Notes under the pieces: model-generated
What the model saw: the letters and a program-made list of their open reading frames with translations, nothing else
The model's database searches: none
What the model was told of the DNA's origin: nothing
NCBI GenBank assembly: GCA_937899055.1
Contig: CALBPX010000001.1
Span: forward strand, 1-38,684
Length of the DNA: 38,684 nucleotides
Direction of reading: 5' to 3'
DNA from: an uncultured Bacteroidales bacterium
GTDB lineage: Bacteria; Bacteroidota; Bacteroidia; Bacteroidales; UBA932
Made by a program: the position numbers and the translations under genes
Shown here: positions 1 to 6,912 of the stretch, one piece after another
Numbering within the stretch: position 1 is the first letter of the stretch
Layout: the number at the start of each line of letters is the position of its first letter

Positions 1-53
1 TCATAAAGCGCCCAAGAAATGGCGATATTGTTTCCAAGTCTGATACGTTCCAT
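1..53 (-). CDS. Start of a probable tail or fibre gene, cut by the window edge
   Basis: Only the first 17 codons lie in the window. The ATG is at 51-53 and the reading begins MERIRLGNNIAISWALY. This N-terminus resembles the beginning of tail or receptor-binding proteins in Bacteroidota phages, which often start with an R-I-R-L-G-N-type stretch; that resemblance is from memory and weak. It begins 3 nt after the stop of the preceding minus-strand gene, so it belongs to the scaffold/capsid transcription unit. Function cannot be assigned from this fragment. Confidence 0.55.
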   Translation of the reverse strand, partial: MERIRLGNNIAISWALY

Positions 54-56
54 TGC

Positions 57-764
57 TTATATCGTTGAATAAGAATTTGCTTTCTGGTAATATGCCTGTG
101 CCTGCTGGTTGTTGTAGGTTTCCAGCACCATGGCGGTCAGGCAGTCAATGATGTTCTGACGAAGGCGGCGGCAGATCGGGTACTCCGTCGCGCTCTCGTC
201 AAAGAACTGCTCCTGCAAGAAGGAGAGTTTATAGATTGCGCTGGAAGGGTTGCTTACATAAGACGGGAAGCTCTCGCGCCCGGTATCCAGCGAATAATAC
301 TTGAACACAGGGCCGGTGTGCCGTCCCTGCGAAAGAACAAGCCGGGGACGGTCGGCCCGTCCGCGGATGTAAGGATTGAGTTGTTTGCGGCCTTCGGGCG
401 ATGCTTCGCCCAGTACATCGGTTACTACGATGTCGGAGTCTGCGGCTTCAAAGGCCACCAGCCGCAGGAAGTGTGTGCCCGTAGTGAGGGCGAAGGACAG
501 GATTCCGTCGGCCTGTACGCTGACGGAAACCAAGTCCTCGTCCGCTACGGATTTGCCCTCCAGCAGTTGCACAGGGGCTCCAAGATGCACGGCGTTGATA
601 GCTTCGGGAAGGGTACGCGCAACAATATCGTCCAGCGACATGTTGTCCCCGTACTCATCGGCAGAGCCGTTCTCATCGTCCATCATGATGGAGCCGTTGG
701 GGTCAAGCTCGTCCAGGTTCTTCCGGACGAGCTCAACGGCATCTGATACGCGGAGGGTAATCAT
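57..764 (-). CDS. Hypothetical head or connector protein, 235 aa
   Basis: A soluble protein with no signal peptide or membrane segment and no motif I can name. The N-terminal 60 residues are acidic. The middle is hydrophobic and beta-like, with a stretch reading ILSFALTTGTHFLRLVAFEA. The C-terminus is helical and ends in a Gln/Tyr-rich tail (roughly residues 217-235). The ATG at 762-764 lies 3 nt after the stop of the upstream gene, so it is co-transcribed with scaffold and capsid. Its place two genes after the major capsid protein and just before a likely tail gene suggests a head-completion or adaptor role; this is inferred from position only. Confidence 0.75.
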   Translation of the reverse strand: MITLRVSDAVELVRKNLDELDPNGSIMMDDENGSADEYGDNMSLDDIVARTLPEAINAVHLGAPVQLLEGKSVADEDLVSVSVQADGILSFALTTGTHFLRLVAFEAADSDIVVTDVLGEASPEGRKQLNPYIRGRADRPRLVLSQGRHTGPVFKYYSLDTGRESFPSYVSNPSSAIYKLSFLQEQFFDESATEYPICRRLRQNIIDCLTAMVLETYNNQQAQAYYQKANSYSTI

Positions 765-767
765 CGT

Positions 768-1193
768 TTAGATAGTCAGGTTGGGGAAAGACACGCCAAT
801 CTTCTCGGCATATTTCAGGATAGATTCGGCATCCTTGAGGTTGGTCGCCTTGGCACCCTTGCTCTTAAGGTAGGCCACGGCTTCCTCCTTGGTGGTAATG
901 CCTTCCAAGGGTTCAGCAGGCATGCGCTGCGATTTTGCCGCCGGTGCAGCCTTGTTGCCGTCTTCTTCGTGCCATACGCGCCAAAGAACATACGTCTTTC
1001 CGAAGTGGGGACTGGTCTCCAAAATGCGCTGCACAATAGGGTCGGCAGTAGAGAAGGTCGCGGGCCTGTAATTCGCGCCAGCGCCCGGCAAGCCATTTTC
1101 AAATTCGGCACGGTACTCCGCTTTCCCGCTTCCAGTAGGGATGCGGAGAATAGCCGAAGCGCGGCCATGAATACCATAAACTTTTGTTGTCAT
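768..1193 (-). CDS. Small capsid-associated protein with C-terminal HeH/LEM-like helices, 141 aa
   Basis: First gene after the major capsid protein. The N-terminal two thirds look beta-rich, with a YRAEFENGLPG stretch and a PATFSTADPIVQRILE segment. After an Ala/Lys/Pro linker, the last 45 residues (ITTKEEAVAYLKSKGAKA then a second helix) look like the short helix-loop-helix (HeH/LEM/SAP-like) that ends many phage head proteins. A decoration, head-fibre or head-tail joining role is plausible but inferred from position. A 10-bp perfect hairpin lies between this gene and the capsid gene and may lower its expression relative to capsid. The ATG at 1191-1193 gives a 63-nt intergenic gap. Confidence 0.75.
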   Translation of the reverse strand: MTTKVYGIHGRASAILRIPTGSGKAEYRAEFENGLPGAGANYRPATFSTADPIVQRILETSPHFGKTYVLWRVWHEEDGNKAAPAAKSQRMPAEPLEGITTKEEAVAYLKSKGAKATNLKDAESILKYAEKIGVSFPNLTI

Positions 1194-1216
1194 AATTAGT
1201 CGTTGTTAAAGAAATA

Positions 1217-1242
1217 CAGGGAGGGCAGAGCCGCCCTCCCTG
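1217..1242 (-). terminator. Hairpin between capsid gene and downstream genes, possible attenuator
   Basis: Ten perfectly paired bases (CAGGGAGGGC / GCCCTCCCTG) around a 6-nt loop, all in the 63-nt gap after the capsid stop. On the minus strand it is followed by GTATTTCTTT, a weak U-rich run, so it could act as a partial intrinsic terminator or as a 3'-end stabiliser of the capsid mRNA. The downstream genes have no visible promoter, which argues for partial rather than full termination. Confidence 0.6.
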
Positions 1243-1256
1243 CGTGCGTATTCACT

Positions 1257-2993
1257 TTAAGCGGCGTCGTTAATCAAGCCCTGGAACAGAATCCACTGCT
1301 CCAGTTCGGCACCATACTCAACCACATCTCCGGCCTTGAAACCAAGGCTCGGCACATCGGCAGTCAGGTAATACTTCTTGGTCTTGTCGGTGTTTTCGGT
1401 GATGGTAGCGGTCTGCTCAAACTTGGCTTCAATGCCACCGGTTTGGGACGCATCAAGGGCGATATTGGAAGGAACAATCATGGCAGCATTGTAGCCGTTG
1501 AGACGGATGCAGTCAATGCGGCACAGGTTGTATTCCTTGGCCTCGCGGGCCTCGCCGGTCTTGGACATGTCGCGCTGGGACTTCTTGTCGTTCATCTTAT
1601 ACAGACGGTCGGCATGCTTCCAGTCAATGGCAAACATGTACTCAGCATAGCCCAGGTCGTCCAGCTGGGGATCCCAGTAGAAGTTCAGCGTACCGAAGTT
1701 GTCGCGGTAGCGGCGCACGACAATACCGTATTCGGAGACTTCCACCTTGGCCACGTCGCGGTACTTCTCGTTATCGCGGACAAGTTTGATGAAGCGGGTG
1801 AGGGCTTTCTTGCCGCAGGCTACATCGTACTCATCGGAAACGGCATTCTCGGTAAAGAGGAGGGTGTTGATGGCGAGCAGGTCGTCGTCGGTGAATTCAG
1901 CGCCGTAGGTGTACAGCATAGGGATCTGACGGATAACGCCGGTCTCTACGAAGGTATCCTCGCGGTTGTTGATTTCAGGCACCCACACCTGGAGACGAGA
2001 GCCAGTGCTGGCCCAGTGGGAACGGGAGCATTTGCGCTTGAAGTTGGTCTCCATGTTACGGAGGACGCGGTTACGGTTGATGGGAACTTTCTTGTCCTGC
2101 TCCTCAAACTCGTCAGTGATAACGGCGGTGCAAATCTTCTTCTGGAGAGTAACCTTGCTCTTGACGGGCAGGTAGGTCTCGGAAGCAACATGCATCTGGG
2201 ACTCGGAGCCGGCGGTAGCCATCACGACAAACTTGGTGTCCGGGGCGATGGTGACGGATGTGGCTGCAATGGCCGAATCACCGGAGCCGGAGGCCCGCTG
2301 CACAGGAGGATTGAGAATCTTGAAGCGAATCTTCTCGTCGGTATCCTTGTGATTGAGGACGAACAGAACCATTTCGCCATCGTGCACCTGATTGCCTTCC
2401 TCGTCTTTCTTGTATCCGGCCACCTTGCGAAGCAGGACGGTGGAATACTCAAGCAGGCACTCTACGTTGTCGAATGCGTTGCGGGGCAGGAGCAGTACGT
2501 TGTCGGCATAGGTATAAACGCCCGAAATGTTTACGCCAGCAGTAATGGTCACGCTGTTGCCGGTATAGTTGGCCGTAAGGTTGGTGCTGCCGGTGCGGCC
2601 ATGTTCGGGAGTGTATGATTTTACCTTCACGGGACGGCACTTGCGGGCAATGAGGGTTTCGGTAGGGAACTTGAACTTCTGGAACTCGTCCACTTCCTGA
2701 TCGTAGTCCTCTGCTTCCAAACCAGCATCACGTACATCCGTTGCAGTGGCGGCATGGCCCTGGAGCTGGGTTTTCGTGCCCTGTTCGTCTGCCTGGAGAG
2801 CTTCGTCCGCAGGACGGCCTTCACGGTTTTCCGCACTAATAGGTTTCAGATTTTCCGAAGGATTGGCGTCGGGTGCCAGTTCCACCGGGTCTACTGCCAT
2901 AGCAAAGCCGAGGTCTGCTCCCAGCAGAGCTGCGGCGCACACAAGCAGCGCTGACAGGACGCTCATCTTGTGGGTTTTCAGAAACTTAATCAT
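1257..2993 (-). CDS. Major capsid protein (probable) with an N-terminal signal-peptide-like segment, 578 aa
   Basis: Identified by position (directly after a scaffold-like gene and near portal and terminase), size and mixed alpha/beta composition; no diagnostic motif is visible, so the call is an inference. The N-terminus is unusual: a basic start (K3, K6, K9), a hydrophobic core at about residues 11-24, then G-F-A-M-A before V34, which is a signal-peptidase-like A-x-A site (A31, A33). A Pro/Asp/Glu-rich, probably disordered stretch follows to about residue 95, as in capsid proteins whose N-terminus is removed. The ATG at 2991-2993 is 21 nt after the scaffold stop, typical spacing. An alternative ATG (codon 32, position 2900) would remove the hydrophobic segment but leave a 114-nt gap. 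No promoter of its own; expressed from the motif at 3812-3858. Confidence 0.75.
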   Translation of the reverse strand: MIKFLKTHKMSVLSALLVCAAALLGADLGFAMAVDPVELAPDANPSENLKPISAENREGRPADEALQADEQGTKTQLQGHAATATDVRDAGLEAEDYDQEVDEFQKFKFPTETLIARKCRPVKVKSYTPEHGRTGSTNLTANYTGNSVTITAGVNISGVYTYADNVLLLPRNAFDNVECLLEYSTVLLRKVAGYKKDEEGNQVHDGEMVLFVLNHKDTDEKIRFKILNPPVQRASGSGDSAIAATSVTIAPDTKFVVMATAGSESQMHVASETYLPVKSKVTLQKKICTAVITDEFEEQDKKVPINRNRVLRNMETNFKRKCSRSHWASTGSRLQVWVPEINNREDTFVETGVIRQIPMLYTYGAEFTDDDLLAINTLLFTENAVSDEYDVACGKKALTRFIKLVRDNEKYRDVAKVEVSEYGIVVRRYRDNFGTLNFYWDPQLDDLGYAEYMFAIDWKHADRLYKMNDKKSQRDMSKTGEAREAKEYNLCRIDCIRLNGYNAAMIVPSNIALDASQTGGIEAKFEQTATITENTDKTKKYYLTADVPSLGFKAGDVVEYGAELEQWILFQGLINDAA

Positions 2994-3014
2994 AGTATCA
3001 AAATGGTTTTGATG

Positions 3015-3779
3015 TTATCCGTTGTTCACTTCGCCCCAGAAACTCTTTTTCTTGGGCTTGGGTTCGCTCATGGCTCCGCCCTGCCGTCCGGTAGGTGCGG
3101 GAGGCATAGCTGCGGCTGCGGTGCGTTCACGACGGGCAGCGGCAATGCGCTCGTTCCGTCCTGCCACCTCGCCTTCCTGACGGGCAGCGGCCACATCCGT
3201 GTCATGGTTGATGGCGTTGATGGCCAGGTCAAAGTCCTCTGCGCTGTACTTGTTCTCCATGCCGTTGAAGGTAATGGCCAAAAGGCGCAGCATCACATCG
3301 CGCTTCTGCTCCAGGGAGAGGTTCTTCCCGTTGCCCCAGTCTTCAAGGGCCTGGAGGGATGCCTGCCAGTTGCTTTCGGCCTCTGCCTCCAAGGCATCAT
3401 TGGCCGATTTGCGTTCACGCCAGCCGGAAAGCTGGTCTTTGAACTTGGCCTGCCCTTCCTCGCTCATGCCAAGGTCGTCGCCGAAAGTCTCCACCAGCGC
3501 GGTGCGCGGGTCTCCGGTCTCTACCCACTTCTGCACGAATTCGGCAGCGGAAGGGTCGGAAATCAGCAGGTCACGGAGCTTGCCGTTGTTCTCGTCATAA
3601 GCCGCCTGGTTGGTGGTGAAGTCCGTCAGCATTTCGTTAATGGCCTCGTCCAGATCGGCGGTTCCCTCTGCGGGTTCAGCCCCAATATCCGCAAAGGTGC
3701 GGTCGGGGTAGCGTTCACGGGCGCGGGAAAGCAGGCTTTCACGGGCGCTCGGTTTGGGTGTTTTATCAGATTTTGCCAT
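3015..3779 (-). CDS. Scaffold-like protein, 254 aa
   Basis: A highly charged, mostly helical, Ala/Glu/Arg-rich soluble protein without cysteines, ending in a basic tail (residues 220-254: R/A-rich, then PKPKKKSFWGEVNNG). This composition, the position immediately upstream of the capsid gene and the basic C-terminal end match phage scaffolding proteins, whose C-terminal basic helix binds capsid during prohead assembly; the match is compositional, not motif-based. It is the first gene of its unit, with its ATG at 3777-3779, 32 nt beyond the -7 box TATTTTTG at 3812-3819. Residues 38-110 form a separable acidic region. Confidence 0.7.
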   Translation of the reverse strand: MAKSDKTPKPSARESLLSRARERYPDRTFADIGAEPAEGTADLDEAINEMLTDFTTNQAAYDENNGKLRDLLISDPSAAEFVQKWVETGDPRTALVETFGDDLGMSEEGQAKFKDQLSGWRERKSANDALEAEAESNWQASLQALEDWGNGKNLSLEQKRDVMLRLLAITFNGMENKYSAEDFDLAINAINHDTDVAAARQEGEVAGRNERIAAARRERTAAAAMPPAPTGRQGGAMSEPKPKKKSFWGEVNNG

Positions 3780-3811
3780 AGGGTAATACAGTTACTTTGC
3801 CATAATCTGCC

Positions 3812-3858
3812 CAAAAATACCGCGTTCAAGCGGGGCTCGCGGTCTATCTTTACCCAAA
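3812..3858 (-). promoter_or_regulatory. Late-type phage promoter A (scaffold/capsid unit)
   Basis: The minus strand reads TTTGGGTAAAGATAGACC (3858-3841), then 21 nt, then TATTTTTG (3819-3812), a perfect TAnnTTTG -7 box. The usual TTTG at the -33 position is absent; the 18-mer occupies that region and upstream, as expected where an activator or alternative sigma makes the contact. The spacer contains ACCGCG/CGCGGT, a 6-bp inverted repeat. Three other copies share the same arrangement. Confidence 0.8.
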
Positions 3859-3862
3859 CGGA

Positions 3863-3893
3863 CTTGTCAAGTGAAAAAGTTTCACTAAATTTG
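3863..3893 (+). promoter_or_regulatory. Host-type promoter of the terminase/rhomboid unit
   Basis: TTG at 3864-3866, a 19-bp spacer and TAAATTTG at 3886-3893 match the Bacteroidota primary-sigma consensus (TTTG, 19-21 bp, TAnnTTTG). The transcript should start near 3899-3901, about 20 nt before the ATG at 3920. It diverges from late promoter A; the shared 18-mer ends 4 bp upstream of its -33 box, so one bound protein could affect both directions. Confidence 0.75.
3870..3886. promoter_or_regulatory. Palindrome between promoter boxes, operator candidate
   Basis: AGTGAAA-AAG-TTTCACT is a perfect 7-bp inverted repeat with a 3-bp centre. It lies between the -33 and -7 boxes of the plus-strand promoter and overlaps the first base of the -7 box, where a bound dimer would block RNA polymerase. 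Confidence 0.5.
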
Positions 3894-3919
3894 CGCTGGG
3901 ACTACGCCTTCTTATCTGT

Positions 3920-4330
3920 ATGAGGGATACAGAGCTAAAACGGAAGAAGGCCGAGGCCCTGTACTCCGTTTACAAAAGGTGCCTGGAAGAAGGTCATTTT
4001 GCGTCCATGCGCGAAGTGGCCCGCTACGCCAGCAAGCAGCCCGCACCAAGGTTCTTCATTGAGGCAAAAATCGCCTCCGACCTGGTGGGCCGGATTGGCC
4101 GCAAAGTCTCCCTCATCAATCTCAATTCCAATTCGCGCAAACAGGTATGGCAGCTCTACGGCATGTACCAAAAGTACCTTGCCGAACATCCCGATTGCGG
4201 CCTCTCCCGTGAGCGCATCATGGAAATCCTTGTGGACGAGCCAGCCCCGGAATTCTACATCACCACCGAAGGAGCCCGCCGCCTCCTGTATGGAGAAATC
4301 AGAAAAGTGAGGAAGCGAAGCGGATGGTAA
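3920..4330 (+). CDS. Small terminase-like protein with internal duplication, 136 aa
   Basis: A basic, helical, probably DNA-binding protein, first gene of the terminase operon. It is built from two related halves. Residues 10-62 contain YSVYKRCLEEG, then QPAPRFFIEAKIASDLVGRIGRK. Residues 74-131 contain YGMYQKYLAEH, then EPAPEFYITTEGARRLLYGEIRK. Each half looks like a helix pair ending in a PAP-[RE]-F-[FY]-I turn and a basic helix. Position directly upstream of the large terminase (with one small gene between), size and basic charge fit a small terminase subunit that recognises packaging sites, but no known TerS motif is visible. The TAA overlaps the next gene's ATG by 7 nt, so translation is probably coupled. 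Confidence 0.6.
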   Translation: MRDTELKRKKAEALYSVYKRCLEEGHFASMREVARYASKQPAPRFFIEAKIASDLVGRIGRKVSLINLNSNSRKQVWQLYGMYQKYLAEHPDCGLSRERIMEILVDEPAPEFYITTEGARRLLYGEIRKVRKRSGW

Positions 4331-4812
4331 GGATTGTGCTCATACTGCTGCTCGTGGCGATGCAAATCGCCTTCGGTGCTCCGGAGTACCTTTTGGGAAC
4401 GGAACACTACTGGTTCCGTGCGCTTTCATACTCCTTCTTCCATGCCAACTTCTTACATCTTGTAATCAATTGCCTGGCAGCATGGAGCATTTTCGTGCCG
4501 TCACGAAAATGTAGCAGACTGCTTCCAGCGGCCTTTTTTATAGCCGTGCTGGTGTATCCTCTATCCCTTCGTCCCGTCATCGGCTTTTCCAATGTCCTGT
4601 ATGCCGTGCTGGGGCTGAACACCCCATCCCTTAAGAGCAAGTGGTGGAAGCAGCCCACGGTGATAGTCTTTCTCGTTGTCACATTGGCGATGGTCTTTAT
4701 CCCGAAGTTCAGCGCCACAACCCACATAGCCGCCTTTGTCCTTGGCATGGCCGGGGCATCCCTCAAACGCGGCTGGCTAAAACTCACCAGCGATGCAAGA
4801 AGATATTATTAA
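4324..4812 (+). CDS. Rhomboid-family intramembrane serine protease, 162 aa
   Basis: A polytopic membrane protein with all rhomboid catalytic signatures. H40-x4-H45-x3-N49 (FFHANFLHLVIN) corresponds to the TM2 motif of GlpG. G87-F-S89-N-V-L-Y-A-V-L-G97 corresponds to GxSGxxYxxxG with the catalytic serine S89. T-H134-I-A-A-F-V-L-G supplies the catalytic histidine. The second glycine of GxSG is asparagine (N90). Hydrophobic segments at about 3-18, 38-57, 66-82, 84-98, 111-126 and 131-146 give five or six membrane passes with no extra cytoplasmic domain. It overlaps TerS by 7 nt and the large terminase by 20 nt, so it is an integral operon member. Family function is cleavage of transmembrane helices; the substrate here is unknown. 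Candidates are the N-terminal segment of the capsid protein or a host membrane protein. Confidence 0.87.
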   Translation: MVRIVLILLLVAMQIAFGAPEYLLGTEHYWFRALSYSFFHANFLHLVINCLAAWSIFVPSRKCSRLLPAAFFIAVLVYPLSLRPVIGFSNVLYAVLGLNTPSLKSKWWKQPTVIVFLVVTLAMVFIPKFSATTHIAAFVLGMAGASLKRGWLKLTSDARRYY

Positions 4813-6901
4813 CAGCATACTGGCCGAGAATGACAAGCGGTGGGAACGGTTACGGGCAAACTACGACCCCGTGACCGGCGAAGGCATTGCCGAGCTCACG
4901 GGGCTAAAGCGCGTCAAGCTCTGCATCCCCGACTTCGCAATACCCGTGCAGTGGGTTCCTCCGGAGATGATGCAGAACAAGCTGGTGAAGGAGATACGCA
5001 AGGCCAAGACCATCGCCAACTATATTGCCACCAAGAAATGGAAGTACGGTGCTCCCTCCGAGCTGGAGATTGAAAGGCGGCTCCGTCGTGTAAGGCATAA
5101 GTACGACATGGTGGCATGGGCTTTCTTCTGCATCAAAATCAGGCACAAGAAGCTGAAAAAGCGCGTGCGCTTTGTCCTCAACATGCCCCAGCTCATCGCC
5201 TTTGCCAAGTGCGAGCAGTTGCGGGCGCAGGGCGCACCCATATCCCTTATCATCCTCAAAGCCCGTCAGTGGGGCGGCTCCACCTTCTGTTTCTTCTACC
5301 AGGTGTGGCTCATGTTCAAGTGGAACGAGTTTCATTCCTTTGCCATTGCCGCGCACACCTCGTCCGCATCCCAGACCATCCTCACCATGCTCAAACGCAC
5401 CATCAAGGATTATCCGGCATGGGATTTGGGCCTGCCGGACGAAACAAAACTCTCCCTTTCTCCTGCCGACAGCACCGGTCACGCCTTCGCCATCAAAGAC
5501 CAGAACGGCAAACAGATATTGGAAGGCTTTATCTATGTGGGAACGGCAGAAAAGCCCGACACCCTGCGTTCCAAGGATATTAACGGAGCGCACTACTCCG
5601 AGGTGGGCGTATGGCCCGACACGCCCGGCAAGCAGTCCGAAGACATTATTGCCGACATTGAAGGCGGTATGACGGACGATGAGGACACCATGCGCGTCAT
5701 GGAATCCACCGCCAAGAGCTCCGACGACTACTTTGCCAAGGTCTGGGACTCCTGCAACGACGGCAAAGGCGGCTATGAGCAGGTCTTCATCCCCTCCCGC
5801 GACATCATATACGACGTAAAGCCAATAGATGACAAAAGCGAGTTCGTTCAGTGGCTCTACGAACACCGTAACGACGAAACGCCCAACGGCAAGTGGAAAG
5901 ACCCCGGCAAATACTACTGGTGGCTCTGGGAAATCGGCAGCACCTTGGAACACATCAACTGGTACAGGTTCCGCCGCCTGCGCCTGTCCTTTGCCAAGAT
6001 GTGCAACGAAGCTCCCGAAACCCCAGAGCAAGCCTTCTTCACGGCAGGAAACCATGTCTTTGACCCGTTCCAAGTACAGGAGAAGGCCAAGAAATGCCGC
6101 GAGCCCGTCTTTGTTGGAGACCTTGTGGCCGACGGAGAGAAGGGACAGGAGGCCCTGCAAAACATCCGCTTCATCCCCAACTCCACCGGCAACCTTCGCA
6201 TTTGGGAAAAGCCGGACGATTCGCCCGTTTCCGACCGCTACGTGGTTATCCTTGACCCGCGCAGGGGTGCAAGCGAAGGAGCCGACCCTGCGGCCATCAC
6301 CGTCATAGACCGCCTTCTGATGATGGAGGACTTCGGCCTGGGCGGAAAACCCGGCGTTGTGGCCGAAATGAACTACAAGGCCGACCCCGACCTGCAAGCC
6401 TACGACGCCATGCGCCTTGCCGCTTGGTACAACAACGCCAAGCTGATCATTGAATCCAACACCATGGAGAGCATGGATGCCGAGCGAAACAACGGCATAG
6501 ACCCGTTTGAGTATATCATGGAGATTGTGGCCAAGATATACAAGAACATCTACATGCGCAGCGCTCCGGAGGAAAAGGCCGACGGCTCCGTGGAGTTCAA
6601 GTACGGCTTCCAGACCAACCGCCTCACCAAGCCCAAGATTATCAACTTCATGAAGGAGTGTCTGCGGGACGACCTTTGGGACGAGCCCAGCCGCTACTGC
6701 ACAGACCAGATGGCCTCCTACATGGAAGACCACGGCAAGACCAATGCCGAGCACGGCAAGCACGACGATGTGGTGATGTCCCGTGCCATCGGCCTGTGGG
6801 TATGCTACAAGGAAATGCCCATGCCCGCCTGGATAAAACAGGCCGAAGTGACGGCCAAAGACCATATCAGCGGAGACCGCTACGGACTTGCAAACATTTA
6901 A
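4793..6901 (+). CDS. terL: Terminase large subunit, 702 aa
   Basis: The DNA-packaging motor. The ATPase part carries a terminase-type Walker A, K156-A-R-Q-W-G-G-S-T164, and a Walker-B-like S-E-V-G-V-W segment near residues 268-274. The C-terminal RNase-H-like nuclease carries D488 (in VVILDPRRGASEGADPAA), E554 (KLIIESNT) and D658/D659 (GKHDDVVMSRAI), the expected three acidic metal-binding positions. Length is within the family's upper range. The start overlaps the rhomboid gene by 20 nt. The gene is on the strand opposite to portal, scaffold and capsid and is driven by a host-type promoter, which is unusual for a packaging gene. Confidence 0.95.
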   Translation: MQEDIINSILAENDKRWERLRANYDPVTGEGIAELTGLKRVKLCIPDFAIPVQWVPPEMMQNKLVKEIRKAKTIANYIATKKWKYGAPSELEIERRLRRVRHKYDMVAWAFFCIKIRHKKLKKRVRFVLNMPQLIAFAKCEQLRAQGAPISLIILKARQWGGSTFCFFYQVWLMFKWNEFHSFAIAAHTSSASQTILTMLKRTIKDYPAWDLGLPDETKLSLSPADSTGHAFAIKDQNGKQILEGFIYVGTAEKPDTLRSKDINGAHYSEVGVWPDTPGKQSEDIIADIEGGMTDDEDTMRVMESTAKSSDDYFAKVWDSCNDGKGGYEQVFIPSRDIIYDVKPIDDKSEFVQWLYEHRNDETPNGKWKDPGKYYWWLWEIGSTLEHINWYRFRRLRLSFAKMCNEAPETPEQAFFTAGNHVFDPFQVQEKAKKCREPVFVGDLVADGEKGQEALQNIRFIPNSTGNLRIWEKPDDSPVSDRYVVILDPRRGASEGADPAAITVIDRLLMMEDFGLGGKPGVVAEMNYKADPDLQAYDAMRLAAWYNNAKLIIESNTMESMDAERNNGIDPFEYIMEIVAKIYKNIYMRSAPEEKADGSVEFKYGFQTNRLTKPKIINFMKECLRDDLWDEPSRYCTDQMASYMEDHGKTNAEHGKHDDVVMSRAIGLWVCYKEMPMPAWIKQAEVTAKDHISGDRYGLANI

Positions 6902-6912
6902 TCCTATATACC

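Noticed and set aside
1203..2618. Long plus-strand open frame (471 codons) opposite the capsid gene
   Set aside because: It mirrors the capsid codons; the antisense frame stays open because of codon bias. The product lacks any family feature and no promoter precedes it.
4481..4520. Short inverted repeat in the rhomboid gene (ATTTTCGTG...CACGAAAAT) as a regulatory hairpin
   Set aside because: It lies within conserved rhomboid coding sequence with no nearby start or stop; most simply a coincidence of codons.
4904..6865. 653-codon minus-strand open frame opposite the large terminase
   Set aside because: The terminase on the other strand has all its motifs; the antisense product is a valine/histidine/glycine-rich shadow.
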